Positions 15,267-23,921 of a DNA stretch of 64,000 nucleotides are shown one piece after another. Positions within the stretch are counted from its first letter, which is position 1, and every line of letters starts with the position of its first letter. The notes under the pieces were generated by a model, which did not search any database, was not told the origin of the DNA, and was given only the letters and a program-made list of their open reading frames with translations. The position numbers were made by a program, and so were the translations under genes. The stretch comes from JBLWXV01 sp048267245 (GTDB lineage: Bacteria; Bdellovibrionota; Bacteriovoracia; Bacteriovoracales; Bacteriovoracaceae), in contig JBLWXV010000001.1 in the NCBI GenBank assembly GCA_048267245.1, positions 248,001-312,000 on the forward strand. The letters are read 5' to 3'.

Positions 15267-16682
15267 ATGTCTGGAAATATGGGTAAAATTCTACAAGTTC
15301 TTGGTCCGGTTGTGGACGTCGAGTTTCCATCAGGGAACATTCCAAAGATCTACAACGCTCTTACTGTAACTAACGCTGTAATTAGCGACAAAGCTGACAA
15401 CCTCGTACTCGAAGTTGCTTCACACCTTGGTGATAACGTTGTTCGTACAATCGCTATGGATGCTACTGAAGGTCTTCGTCGTGGTCTTGATGTAAAAGAT
15501 ACTGGCCGTCCAATTCAAGCTCCAGTAGGTCGCGAAGTTCTTGGCCGTATTATTAACGTAATTGGCGAGCCAATTGACGAAGCTGGTCCAGTTGGAACTT
15601 CAAAAACTTATGACATCCACAGAAAAGCTCCTTCATTTGAAGCTCAATCTACAAAGCTCGAGCCTTTCTATACTGGTATTAAAGTTATCGACCTTCTTGC
15701 TCCATACCTCAAAGGTGGAAAGATTGGTCTCTTCGGTGGTGCCGGTGTAGGTAAGACCGTTCTTATTATGGAACTTATTAACAACATCGCTACTCAGCAC
15801 GGTGGTTTCTCTGTATTCGCTGGTGTGGGTGAGCGTACTCGTGAAGGTAACGACCTTTACCACGAGATGAAAGACTCAGGCGTTATCGAGAAAACTGCTC
15901 TCGTATACGGTCAGATGAACGAGCCACCAGGTGCCCGTGCCCGCGTTGCTCTTACAGGTCTTTCTGTTGCTGAATACTTCCGCGATGAAGAAAAACAAGA
16001 CGTTCTTTTCTTCGTTGATAACATCTTCCGCTTTACTCAAGCTGGTTCAGAAGTTTCGGCCCTTCTTGGTCGTATTCCATCTGCCGTGGGTTATCAGCCA
16101 ACTCTTGGTACTGAGATGGGTGCCATGCAAGAGCGTATTACTTCAACAAAAGACGGATCAATTACATCAATCCAGGCCGTATACGTTCCTGCCGATGACT
16201 ATACCGATCCAGCTCCTGCTACAACATTTGCTCACTTGGATGCGACAACTGAACTTTCACGTCCAATCGCCGAGCTTGGTATTTACCCAGCGGTGGATCC
16301 ACTTACTTCTTCTTCAACTATTCTTACTCCAGATATCGTTGGTGATGAGCACTACAAAATTGCTCGTGGTGTTCAGGAAATTCTTCAACGCTATAAAGAA
16401 CTTCAAGATATCATCGCCATTCTTGGTATGGATGAACTCTCTGAAGAAGATAAGATTGTTGTTGGTCGTGCACGTAAGGTTCAGAAGTTCCTTTCTCAAC
16501 CATTCTTCGTTGCCGAGCAGTTCACTGGTATCCCTGGTCAATTCGTAAAAATCGAAGACACCATCGCTGCCTTTAAATCAATTCTTGCTGGTGAAGTAGA
16601 TAACCTACCAGAACAAGCCTTCTACCTCGTTGGTGGACTTGATATGGTTCGTGAAAAAGCTGAGAAAATTAAGCAAGGTTAA
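15267..16682 (+). CDS. atpD: ATP synthase F1 subunit beta
   Basis: Catalytic subunit. P-loop GGAGVGKT (157-164), catalytic Glu region GERTREGNDLY, and the DELSEED-loop equivalent DELSEEDK are visible; the latter transmits torque to gamma. Length 471. Codon bias is strong, as in atpA. A 205-codon Leu-rich open frame in another phase (15931-16548) is a shadow caused by that bias. Confidence 0.98.
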   Translation: MSGNMGKILQVLGPVVDVEFPSGNIPKIYNALTVTNAVISDKADNLVLEVASHLGDNVVRTIAMDATEGLRRGLDVKDTGRPIQAPVGREVLGRIINVIGEPIDEAGPVGTSKTYDIHRKAPSFEAQSTKLEPFYTGIKVIDLLAPYLKGGKIGLFGGAGVGKTVLIMELINNIATQHGGFSVFAGVGERTREGNDLYHEMKDSGVIEKTALVYGQMNEPPGARARVALTGLSVAEYFRDEEKQDVLFFVDNIFRFTQAGSEVSALLGRIPSAVGYQPTLGTEMGAMQERITSTKDGSITSIQAVYVPADDYTDPAPATTFAHLDATTELSRPIAELGIYPAVDPLTSSSTILTPDIVGDEHYKIARGVQEILQRYKELQDIIAILGMDELSEEDKIVVGRARKVQKFLSQPFFVAEQFTGIPGQFVKIEDTIAAFKSILAGEVDNLPEQAFYLVGGLDMVREKAEKIKQG

Positions 16683-16694
16683 GGATTAAATTAG

Positions 16695-17126
16695 ATGAAC
16701 CACTATACAGTCGACATTCTTACTCCAAATAAAGTTGTCGCGAGAAATGTTCCTGCTGAGTCCCTGCTCGTTCAAACGAGCAAGGGCCAGATTAACATCC
16801 TCGGTGATCACACTCACATCGTGACTAAGCTCATGACAGGCCCACTCACGGTTTTTGGAGCTGGCGAAGATCCAGATCGCTTCTTCACTGCCACTACGGG
16901 AATCTGTAAGGTACTCGATGGCAAAGTGGTGATCCTTGCCGACGCTGCCGAAGAGTGCAAAGACATCGATCTTGATCGTGCAAGAGCCGCTGTGGCCAAC
17001 GCTCAAGAAATGTTGAACGAACAAGACGGTCTTTCTGACCGCGAGGTAGAGCAGTACAGGGCAAAGCTCGAACGCGCTCAACTTCGCGTCCAAATGGCCG
17101 AATTCGTTCGCTCGCGCAACATTTAG
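16695..17126 (+). CDS. atpC: ATP synthase F1 subunit epsilon
   Basis: Rotor foot and inhibitor. The beta-sandwich domain begins NHYTVDILTPNKVVARNVPAESLLVQTSKGQINILGDHTHIVTKL, the conserved LxIxTPxxxxxxxxxxxVxxxxxxGxxGILPxHxP pattern. It is followed by two C-terminal helices containing DLDRARAAVANAQEML. Length 143. Last gene of the operon, followed by a hairpin. Confidence 0.94.
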   Translation: MNHYTVDILTPNKVVARNVPAESLLVQTSKGQINILGDHTHIVTKLMTGPLTVFGAGEDPDRFFTATTGICKVLDGKVVILADAAEECKDIDLDRARAAVANAQEMLNEQDGLSDREVEQYRAKLERAQLRVQMAEFVRSRNI

Positions 17127-17145
17127 TCCCATTTGACTATCCATT

Positions 17146-17174
17146 CTGCCCCTATAGGACCACTTTAGGGGCAG
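17146..17174 (+). terminator. Probable terminator of the atp operon
   Basis: A perfect 9-bp stem, CTGCCCCTA (17146-17154) with TAGGGGCAG (17166-17174) and an 11-base loop, starts 20 bases after the atpC stop. The U-tract after it is weak (TATTTC). The left arm and loop contain GCCCCTATAGGACC, a relative of the mnmE palindrome. Confidence 0.65.
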
Positions 17175-17183
17175 TATTTCACT

Positions 17184-17232
17184 GACTACTCAATCTCACC
17201 AAGCAGACTACTCAAGCGGCTGGCCATAAAAT
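17184..17232 (+). promoter_or_regulatory. Direct repeats upstream of a -10 box (candidate activator-dependent promoter)
   Basis: GACTACTCAA occurs twice, at 17184-17193 and 17206-17215, exactly 22 bases (two helical turns) apart. A TAAAAT -10-like box follows at 17227-17232. The second repeat covers the -35 position, which has no good sigma-70 match. This fits a regulator binding direct repeats, but no regulator is identified. Confidence 0.35.
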
Positions 17233-17259
17233 GGCGGCACATTTGTCCAATTCCTTGAA

Positions 17260-19464
17260 ATGACGAAAGTGCATGCGAAAATGATTTTCAGCATGCTACA
17301 AAGACGTAACTTATCACTTATTCTTTTTGTCCTGATGGGCGCAGCCGCAATCGCCGGTGCCACGGGGCTTTTTACGTCTAAAGAACACTTCTCCCACGAC
17401 CACTTCCATACCTTCATTGCCCCGACATCTGAGAGATCGTTGGAGCGCCTTTTTGCCGCTTCTGAGCAGATTTTGGAAGATGCTGAAACTAAGACAGCTA
17501 TTGAAATGAAGCAGGCAATAATCAAGCCTGTAGCCGCTGTTGTAGAAAAGAAAAAGGTAGCACCCTTAAAAGTAGCGAAGAAGGCGACTAAGAAAATTGA
17601 AAGAACGATCGAAGTAGAAAAGAGCGAAGTTGAGATGCTTGCCACTCAAGATACAACAAAGCATGAGATCGCAAGCGAACATGAATTTAAGCAATATGGT
17701 TTTGAAGCAAATAGTGAAGCAGCAGTAGCGACAAATTGGTCAAGTTTCTTTGAAAGCGCCAATGTCGCCGCCACATTAAAGAAGCTCTCGGATGAAGAAT
17801 CAAATAGAGCAGTGGCCAGTAACGAAGATGAAGTGATTGAGCAAACCGTTACTGAGTCAGTGGCTGCAGTAACAGAAAATGAATTTAATAATGATGAAGA
17901 GGCCGACGCCTTGAATATCCTTCTTAAGAATGATGAGAAAGCAAATGGTGACGATGACCTCGTCCTGATTGATTACTCTAAAAATTCTGAGCTAGGAGAT
18001 TCACCTTCAACTGAGACTAAACTTGATGAACCAGTGCTCGACTTGAGTGTGGCCGAAGAATTGATTGGCCAGTCTCAGCAAGCGGATGCTGACTACTCAG
18101 AGAATGCAGAGACGACAATGTCGCCAACTGTACTTGAGGCGATTGCTCGCAATCAAGACCAGTTGACAGCAATGGTTGATAATTCATTCAAAAAGAAAGT
18201 GGAATCACCACTTGAAGCTCTCAGTAAAATGACTACTCAAAAATCATCTTACAATTTTGCAGGTGATGAGGCTGGCCAGTCAGAAGTGGATGGCCAAAAT
18301 TCATTCCTAGCAGCAGGCACTGAAGAATCAGATCATCGCTTGATTATCCAGGCGCTAGTTGGAAAAAGAGGCGAAGAGCTTACTCAAAAAGCCTACAATT
18401 ATGAGTTTATCCCAGCCTTCAATTCTACTGTGTCTCTCTATGATAATGCAGATGGTGAGATTGTGGTAAATGGCTCACTTCACAGTGAAACGGCCCTTCT
18501 TAGTGGATCAATTGTGAAAGCTGGGTATGTGAGAACAAGAGTGGAGATCCCCGTTGAGCGCGGCTATGTGGCCCAGCCCATTGCCCTTCTTGAGCAGGAA
18601 ACTCTACTTTCATTTCTTGAAGAGAGAAATCTAAGAGGAGCTGGTGGCCACCTCTTTGTTCAATTGAGTGAGCAAATTGATGATGTAGAAATCGATGCAG
18701 GTCATGAAGAAAAACTATTCATCAATGAAAAGATGGAGCTCACAAAAGAAATTCTCGGCGCAAGTTATGTCCTCTTTGTTGGAGTTGATCCAGGAAACGT
18801 CACCCTCACTTACTTCCATGGGGCTAAATCAGCGGCAAAAGTAATTGGAATTTATGAGGACGAGCTCTTTGTCGATACGCCAGTTCTCTTAAACTCGGCC
18901 CCAGCAGAACTCAAATTACTTGAGCGAAATCTCATGGGTAAGAGTGCAACTGACCTCCTTATTGACGGCAATAAAATGAAGAGTTTCCAGTCTGGTAAGA
19001 CTGCAATTCCTCTGGCCTATAACAACTATGAAGTTGATCACGGTGTAAGGCCAATTGGGATGAGAAATTATGTTGAATTTAGTCACACTGGCGCAGTGGT
19101 CTTGGGCGGGCATACTGGCCACTCAACCGTAGAAGTTCCAAGTCGCGACTATATGGAAAATATTCTTCGAGTATTCAACGTCGCTGATCTTCGCTCAAGC
19201 TGTATGGTACAAATCAACTTCAGTGCAAATGTCGCCAGCGTTGAGTTCGCTGCAGAAGGTGCGCGCGGTGGAATTGATTTTGATTCACTCTATCTCGATC
19301 GCGACGGTGTCTTTAATAAGGATGCTAGTGAGCTTGCTACAAAACTCTTCATAAGTGGTTATGAGCAAGGAATCTTCTATCTAAATGTGAATTATCAAGA
19401 CGGAAGCAAAGACATCTTTAAGTCATACTGTTCGATCGGAACTTATCTCTTTGAGCAGCTTTGA
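17260..19464 (+). CDS. Unknown membrane-anchored protein with long acidic stalk
   Basis: Not recognised. The 734-residue protein starts with a short basic segment and one hydrophobic helix (about residues 18-38, LSLILFVLMGAAAIAGATGL), suggesting a type II inner-membrane anchor. Residues about 75-110 are Lys/Ala/Val-rich, then residues about 120-370 are acidic, Ala/Glu/Asp/Ser-rich and probably disordered. The C-terminal 350 residues look folded and beta-rich (GEIVVNGSLHSETALLSGSIVKAGYVRTRVEIPVERG region), with no motif I know. The layout resembles TonB-like or envelope-spanning stalk proteins, but there is no TonB box or catalytic signature. It ends 22 bases inside the convergent transglycosylase gene. 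A possible regulated promoter lies upstream. Confidence 0.8.
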   Translation: MTKVHAKMIFSMLQRRNLSLILFVLMGAAAIAGATGLFTSKEHFSHDHFHTFIAPTSERSLERLFAASEQILEDAETKTAIEMKQAIIKPVAAVVEKKKVAPLKVAKKATKKIERTIEVEKSEVEMLATQDTTKHEIASEHEFKQYGFEANSEAAVATNWSSFFESANVAATLKKLSDEESNRAVASNEDEVIEQTVTESVAAVTENEFNNDEEADALNILLKNDEKANGDDDLVLIDYSKNSELGDSPSTETKLDEPVLDLSVAEELIGQSQQADADYSENAETTMSPTVLEAIARNQDQLTAMVDNSFKKKVESPLEALSKMTTQKSSYNFAGDEAGQSEVDGQNSFLAAGTEESDHRLIIQALVGKRGEELTQKAYNYEFIPAFNSTVSLYDNADGEIVVNGSLHSETALLSGSIVKAGYVRTRVEIPVERGYVAQPIALLEQETLLSFLEERNLRGAGGHLFVQLSEQIDDVEIDAGHEEKLFINEKMELTKEILGASYVLFVGVDPGNVTLTYFHGAKSAAKVIGIYEDELFVDTPVLLNSAPAELKLLERNLMGKSATDLLIDGNKMKSFQSGKTAIPLAYNNYEVDHGVRPIGMRNYVEFSHTGAVVLGGHTGHSTVEVPSRDYMENILRVFNVADLRSSCMVQINFSANVASVEFAAEGARGGIDFDSLYLDRDGVFNKDASELATKLFISGYEQGIFYLNVNYQDGSKDIFKSYCSIGTYLFEQL

Positions 19465-20825
19465 TTCTTTAAAAAGCGCGTCCAATTCTTCGGATAATTA
19501 CGTCTCATCTCCTTAAAATCTACCTGATAATAACGACGATCTGTAAGTTTGCGGTCGCTAAAGAGGATCAGGCCAGGTTTAAAGGTAGTATTCTCGCCGC
19601 GCTTAAGAATATGTGAATTAATGCGATCAATGTGAGGAGCGCTCTTTTCCATAATGGAGTAGAACTTTGAGGGCTTAAGAGGACAAATTGTCACATAGGC
19701 CTTTATGTCCTTAGCAACAATAGTTGTGTCTGGATTATATTCAGAAATTTTTGAGTCAAAATAGATCTCACTCTTATAAGCAAGAGCGTGAACGAGGGCC
19801 AGAAATTCACTAAAAAAATTCTTGGAGGCAAAACCCACGTGGGGATGGTCATAGCCAGTGAGCATATCTTGCAAGCTCATATTACTTTTCTTGAGCTTTC
19901 TCTTGGCCTTCAGTATGTGCCTTGTGCCTGAGTTATAGGCCGGAACGGCAAGATCCCAGCGATCTAGAATCTTATAATTCTGGGCCAGTAAGTGCAGGGC
20001 TGAAATACTTGAGAGAAGTGGGTTGAGCCTACCATCTTGATAGCGATCAATATCCATAAAGGACTTTCCAGTTCTTTGCATAAATTGCCAGACGCCGGTG
20101 GCACCAACGCGGCTCTTTGCCTTGGTATTAAAAGAGGATTCTAAAAAGGAGATGGCAATGAGCTCGTGGGGAAGTTCAAAGTTTTGAAAAACTTGTTCAA
20201 TGAATTCTTCATACAGAAGATAATTCTTAATCCCTTGCTTGATATTGTCATATTGACCAGTCTGAGCACGGAAATTACTGGAAAGTTCGTTAAAGAACTT
20301 AACGCGCGCTTTTTTTGACTTTGGAATCTTGATATCTGATCGAGTCAGGGCAGCAAGTATCTTTGCTTCTGTCTGACCCTTTTCATTTTTGCTCATCCCA
20401 AGATTTTTAAAAGCTTGGCGATAGCCTTTGACTTTATCACTCACAAACTTTGACTGAAGGGCGGTGCGGACAAAAGGACTCACATCGGCGCCACTTAAAC
20501 TGTCAAAAGAGAGTGATTCGTAAACGATAGCGAGGTTCTCTTTATCGTGAAGAACACTGTCGGTGACTTTGTAACGGGTGTAGATGTTAAACCAAAAACG
20601 TACAGAATCGTTAAAGTAGGGTGGGATTTTAAATTCCGCAGAAATCTTGGAGCTTGGATCTAGTAAGAATTTTTCAAAACTAACTTGATCAGAGAGAGAG
20701 GCATCTGCACCGGCCTTAAGCAGGAAAGACTCAATCTTTAGGAGATCATTCTGAAGAATATTCTCTGGTGAGAGAGCAAAGGCATTGAGCCCAAAGGTGA
20801 GGGCAAGCGGTAGCAGCAACTTCAC
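19443..20825 (-). CDS. Membrane-bound lytic murein transglycosylase (SLT/GH23 domain, MltD-like)
   Basis: Cleaves peptidoglycan glycan strands to form 1,6-anhydro ends. A signal peptide (MKLLLPLALTFGLNAFA) indicates export. The GH23 motif is seen at residues about 220-300: ELIAISFLESSF with catalytic Glu near 229, then GATGVWQFMQRTGK and AVPAYNSGTRH. The roughly 190-residue N-terminal region is not recognised, and I see no clear LysM repeats at the C-terminus, unlike classic MltD. GTG start overlaps the stop of the patatin gene by four bases (GTGA), so the two are coupled. In a predator such an enzyme could act on self or prey wall; that is inference. Confidence 0.88.
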   Translation of the reverse strand: MKLLLPLALTFGLNAFALSPENILQNDLLKIESFLLKAGADASLSDQVSFEKFLLDPSSKISAEFKIPPYFNDSVRFWFNIYTRYKVTDSVLHDKENLAIVYESLSFDSLSGADVSPFVRTALQSKFVSDKVKGYRQAFKNLGMSKNEKGQTEAKILAALTRSDIKIPKSKKARVKFFNELSSNFRAQTGQYDNIKQGIKNYLLYEEFIEQVFQNFELPHELIAISFLESSFNTKAKSRVGATGVWQFMQRTGKSFMDIDRYQDGRLNPLLSSISALHLLAQNYKILDRWDLAVPAYNSGTRHILKAKRKLKKSNMSLQDMLTGYDHPHVGFASKNFFSEFLALVHALAYKSEIYFDSKISEYNPDTTIVAKDIKAYVTICPLKPSKFYSIMEKSAPHIDRINSHILKRGENTTFKPGLILFSDRKLTDRRYYQVDFKEMRRNYPKNWTRFLKNQSCSKR

Positions 20826-21994
20826 TGCAAATTCCTAAAAACTTCCATTGTCTTCTTATAACCCATAGAAACAACCTGACTCATCTTGTCTGGTCCCAAA
20901 CTAAAAGAGTTTTGGAAGAAGAGTGGAAAGTTTTCGTGGTCGGGAAAAATATCAATAAACTTTACCTTGGGATCAAAATTCAACTTTCTTTCGAGTATTG
21001 ATAGTAAGTTCTTTCGGTGTTTTTCGTCAAAGCGGTTAGACTTCATATAGTCATTAACGGTGTTAATGATATCTTCTGAGGCCAAGCGACGGGCACGACT
21101 GGCTACAATCTTTTTTTGAATCATAAGATAGATCGCTTGAGTGCAGATTGCCGGTAGACCATAGTAATTCAAACTGCCGATTTCATCGTGATAGTGATAG
21201 GGCGTGTGGGTCCAAGAGCTAATGATTAGATCACAACCGTTATCAACGCCAACGTGTGTTGAGAGCGTCTCTCTAATCTCTCCATCGATATAATACTCCA
21301 ATTGACCAGTTTGAAGGTTCTTAATGGGAAAAGGTGCGTAGAAGGGAGGAACGGCCGTTGAGGCGGCCACGGCCTCAGCAATACCAATACCCGTGTAGTA
21401 ATTGGCCGTCACATCGTGGTGGGGATTGGGATACTTATACTTTGAGAAGATAACCTTTCGACTATTGTCGAGCTGGGTGCCGATGACAAAGAAGTCGCTC
21501 TTATAATCATCAAATTTATTGGATGAAAGCACATGGCTTAAGAGATAGTCATGAATCCCTTGGGTGGTAAAGAGACCGTTGATACTCAAAAATGGAGCGA
21601 GAAGCTTTTTGAGAAAGGGAGGAAATCCGTCAAAAGGATCATAGGCAGTAGTGCGTTTAGATCCACCACCGACAGGCTTCTTGAGGGAGAGCATATCTTT
21701 ATAGCCCAGTGCGCGCAGACGAGCGTCGGGCTTTTTTAGTGAGGCTTCGATCACATCAATGGGGCGAAAACCAGAGGCAAAGTAGGTATTTATTAGTGCT
21801 CCAGCACTGCTGCCAACATAGGTTCCAATTAAATAAGGTGAGTCTTCGGGTGTGTCATTATTCTTGAGGGTAAAGCCCAATTCATCGAGGGCTAGGGCAA
21901 CGCCCAAATGCCACGCCGCAGCTTTAACGACGCCACCGGACAGAACCAAAGCAATTTTAGAAGATTTATACGGACTTAGATCAAAACTCATCAT
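20822..21994 (-). CDS. Patatin-like phospholipase
   Basis: Serine lipid acyl hydrolase with a Ser/Asp dyad. The oxyanion-hole loop LSGGVVKAAAWHLG (about 18-31), nucleophile elbow GSSAG (61-65, Ser63) and catalytic Asp in DGE (YYIDGEIRE) are all present. Length 390. No signal peptide, so it is cytosolic or exported by a non-Sec route. It is the upstream member of a two-gene unit with the lytic transglycosylase. The pairing of a lipid hydrolase and a wall hydrolase suggests an envelope-remodelling or prey-degrading role (inferred). Confidence 0.9.
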   Translation of the reverse strand: MMSFDLSPYKSSKIALVLSGGVVKAAAWHLGVALALDELGFTLKNNDTPEDSPYLIGTYVGSSAGALINTYFASGFRPIDVIEASLKKPDARLRALGYKDMLSLKKPVGGGSKRTTAYDPFDGFPPFLKKLLAPFLSINGLFTTQGIHDYLLSHVLSSNKFDDYKSDFFVIGTQLDNSRKVIFSKYKYPNPHHDVTANYYTGIGIAEAVAASTAVPPFYAPFPIKNLQTGQLEYYIDGEIRETLSTHVGVDNGCDLIISSWTHTPYHYHDEIGSLNYYGLPAICTQAIYLMIQKKIVASRARRLASEDIINTVNDYMKSNRFDEKHRKNLLSILERKLNFDPKVKFIDIFPDHENFPLFFQNSFSLGPDKMSQVVSMGYKKTMEVFRNLQ

Positions 21995-22052
21995 AATTAA
22001 TTATACCAATAGATAGGCACCCTTTGCACACTTAGCGGTTCTCTTTTAAAAT

Positions 22053-22058
22053 TATACT
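22053..22058 (+). promoter_or_regulatory. Candidate -10 box for the HTH/FlgT-like gene pair
   Basis: TATACT lies in the divergent gap to the patatin gene. A start of transcription near 22065 would leave a usable leader only for the ATG at 22087. No convincing -35 is seen. Confidence 0.35.
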
Positions 22059-22086
22059 ACCAAACTCTAAGGTGGCGAGGTTTTAC

Positions 22087-22422
22087 ATGGATGAGAACGG
22101 CGCCTGGATTACTCTCAGTGAGTACGCAGGAATACGAGGCATATCAATGTCTACAGCTCGACGTTATGTTAAGTCGGGCAGACTAAAAACTAGGCTTGAT
22201 CAGGGCAAGTACTATATCTTCGTGACAAAGGAGCGTCTGCAAAAGGCAGAGTCTCCCGAGAAGAAGATATTGGAACTTCAATTGGAAGTTGAGCTTCTCA
22301 AGCAAAACAATCAGCGATTAGCGGAAGAAAACAACGATTTAAAAATGTTGGTTCAGCTCTATGAATCGGGTCAAATGGGCGCGAAGAAGAGAGATGAGCT
22401 TCCAGATCTTCCAATTTCCTAG
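22087..22422 (+). CDS. Small helix-turn-helix DNA-binding protein with C-terminal coiled coil
   Basis: About 111 residues from the ATG at 22087; a GTG at 22072 is an alternative that adds five residues. GCGAGG sits 6 bases before the ATG. Residues about 1-55 form an excisionase/MerR-type winged HTH (ITLSEYAGIRGISMSTARRYVKSG ... YYIFVTKERL), with SMSTARRYV as recognition helix and a wing. Residues about 60-95 are a heptad-rich coiled coil (ILELQLEVELLKQNNQRLAEENNDL), suggesting dimerisation. It precedes the FlgT-like gene by 8 bases and is divergent from the patatin gene. Target unknown; it may regulate either neighbour. Confidence 0.8.
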   Translation: MDENGAWITLSEYAGIRGISMSTARRYVKSGRLKTRLDQGKYYIFVTKERLQKAESPEKKILELQLEVELLKQNNQRLAEENNDLKMLVQLYESGQMGAKKRDELPDLPIS

Positions 22423-22430
22423 GTGATAGT

Positions 22431-23906
22431 GTGAAAAATTCGATTCTAGCTTTATTCTTGGCCACATTGTTTTGGTCTGTAGGCGCGCACGCCGACAATA
22501 GTATGAGAAAGTGTATGCTCCTACCGGTGCACGATACGGTTGGAGGCGCCACTGGATATCAAGTCTTTCAAGACGTTGAAAGGTATTTGCGAGAGAGTGA
22601 ATGGTGCTACTACCGCCCAAACTCTGAGATTATAAATATTCTCGGAAGCTATAAGAATAAATTAGAAGAGCATTTGAGAAATCCAGATGTTCTTCGAGTT
22701 GTGGCAGAGAAAACTCAAGCCGGATCGCTTATTAAAATTGATATTGGCCACATGTTAAAAGGAACCGAGGTAACCTTGGCCATTTATGGCAGCAGTGGAT
22801 CAGATGTTTTTTTCAAAGACACCTATAAATTAGATACGACAGATATCACGCTCATATCTCAAGCAGTCAGAAACGGACTTGAAGCTTACTCAAAGCGAAT
22901 TCCCTATGATGGCCGCGTGCTAGGCGTGCTTGGAGACCAATTCACAATAGATCTAGGAAAAAACTATGGGGTCTTTGCCAGTTCAAAGATCTCTGTCTTG
23001 CGACCTCTTAAAAAGCGCCGCCATCCTCTCTTGAAAGAAATTGTCGAGTGGGACTCAGAAAAACTTGCAGATGCGACAGTCTTTCACGTCACCGAATCGC
23101 AATCACAGGCAAAGGTAAATGCTTATGAGAGCAATAAGCGCATTGAGATGGGGGATTGGGTTATTCTTGGCGATAGAGGTGGGTCGAGACCACTCGTAGA
23201 TCAAACCCCCTACGAAGCAAAGATGGATGATTTTAGTTTTGGAAAGCTTGGACAACTAAGCCTAGCTCCTACATATGGAAGTGTTTCTTCAACGATTACT
23301 TCTGGGGGAAATACCAGAAAGATTGGTGGCAGCTTAATTGGAATTAATTTTATCGCTGAACTGTGGGCAACAAGAAATTGGTGGGGATCACTTGATCTGA
23401 CAAAGAAGTTTGGCTCACTCGAACCTGAAGAGGGAAGCTTTTCTCGTGCTGAATATGATGTGGATACCACTAGAATAAAAATTAAAGGTGGATATAAATA
23501 TCTCCCTCTTGGCTTTTTCTATGGCCCGCAAGTGGATATGTACTTGGGTTACGCAAGGTATAACTATGCATTTGATACAGTTGCCTCAGACCAAGTCGTT
23601 GAGACAACTTTTTCAGGTATCTTGCTTGGTGCAAAAGGATCAATGCCAGTCATTAAAGACGTGCGTATACACCTGCTCTTAGACTTCATTTTCAACCCAG
23701 GTTACGACGAAGAAGTGACTGTGCGAGGCGAGGACGAGAGTACGTCGAATTTTAATCTCGAGTTTGGTGGAACATATCAATATTCTCCAAGTATGTCGCT
23801 CTTCGGGGCTTTTGAATTCGTGACGAATAAGGCAAAATTCTCGGGCAATAACGAAATTAAAATGAGTGAAAGTGGACTCAAGCTGGGTGCAACTTTCATG
23901 TTCTAG
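22431..23906 (+). CDS. Exported protein with FlgT-like N-terminal half and C-terminal outer-membrane beta-barrel
   Basis: GTG start followed by a clear signal peptide (MKNSILALFLATLFWSVGAHA). Residues about 25-270 resemble the periplasmic FlgT/curli-accessory type fold: a CMLLPVHDTVGG strand, then DGRVLGVLGDQFTIDLGKNYGVFASSKISVLR and a later RIEMGDWVILGD. This similarity is weak and by pattern only. Residues about 275-491 show alternating hydrophobic strands and a terminal Phe (LKLGATFMF), typical of a small outer-membrane barrel recognised by BAM. Length 491. It forms a pair with the upstream HTH gene. Function unknown. Confidence 0.75.
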   Translation: MKNSILALFLATLFWSVGAHADNSMRKCMLLPVHDTVGGATGYQVFQDVERYLRESEWCYYRPNSEIINILGSYKNKLEEHLRNPDVLRVVAEKTQAGSLIKIDIGHMLKGTEVTLAIYGSSGSDVFFKDTYKLDTTDITLISQAVRNGLEAYSKRIPYDGRVLGVLGDQFTIDLGKNYGVFASSKISVLRPLKKRRHPLLKEIVEWDSEKLADATVFHVTESQSQAKVNAYESNKRIEMGDWVILGDRGGSRPLVDQTPYEAKMDDFSFGKLGQLSLAPTYGSVSSTITSGGNTRKIGGSLIGINFIAELWATRNWWGSLDLTKKFGSLEPEEGSFSRAEYDVDTTRIKIKGGYKYLPLGFFYGPQVDMYLGYARYNYAFDTVASDQVVETTFSGILLGAKGSMPVIKDVRIHLLLDFIFNPGYDEEVTVRGEDESTSNFNLEFGGTYQYSPSMSLFGAFEFVTNKAKFSGNNEIKMSESGLKLGATFMF

Positions 23907-23921
23907 CCCAGGCGCGCCCCT

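Noticed and set aside
15931..16548. 205-codon Leu-rich open frame inside atpD
   Set aside because: Out-of-frame shadow produced by the strong codon bias of atpD; no ribosome site.
16686..17144. 152-codon frame antisense to atpC
   Set aside because: Covers atpC exactly; mirrored codon pattern and no start signals.
19834..19843. CCCACGTGGG as a third parS
   Set aside because: Only the central CCACGTGG is shared; the outer TGTT/AACA bases needed by ParB are absent, and it lies in coding sequence of the transglycosylase.
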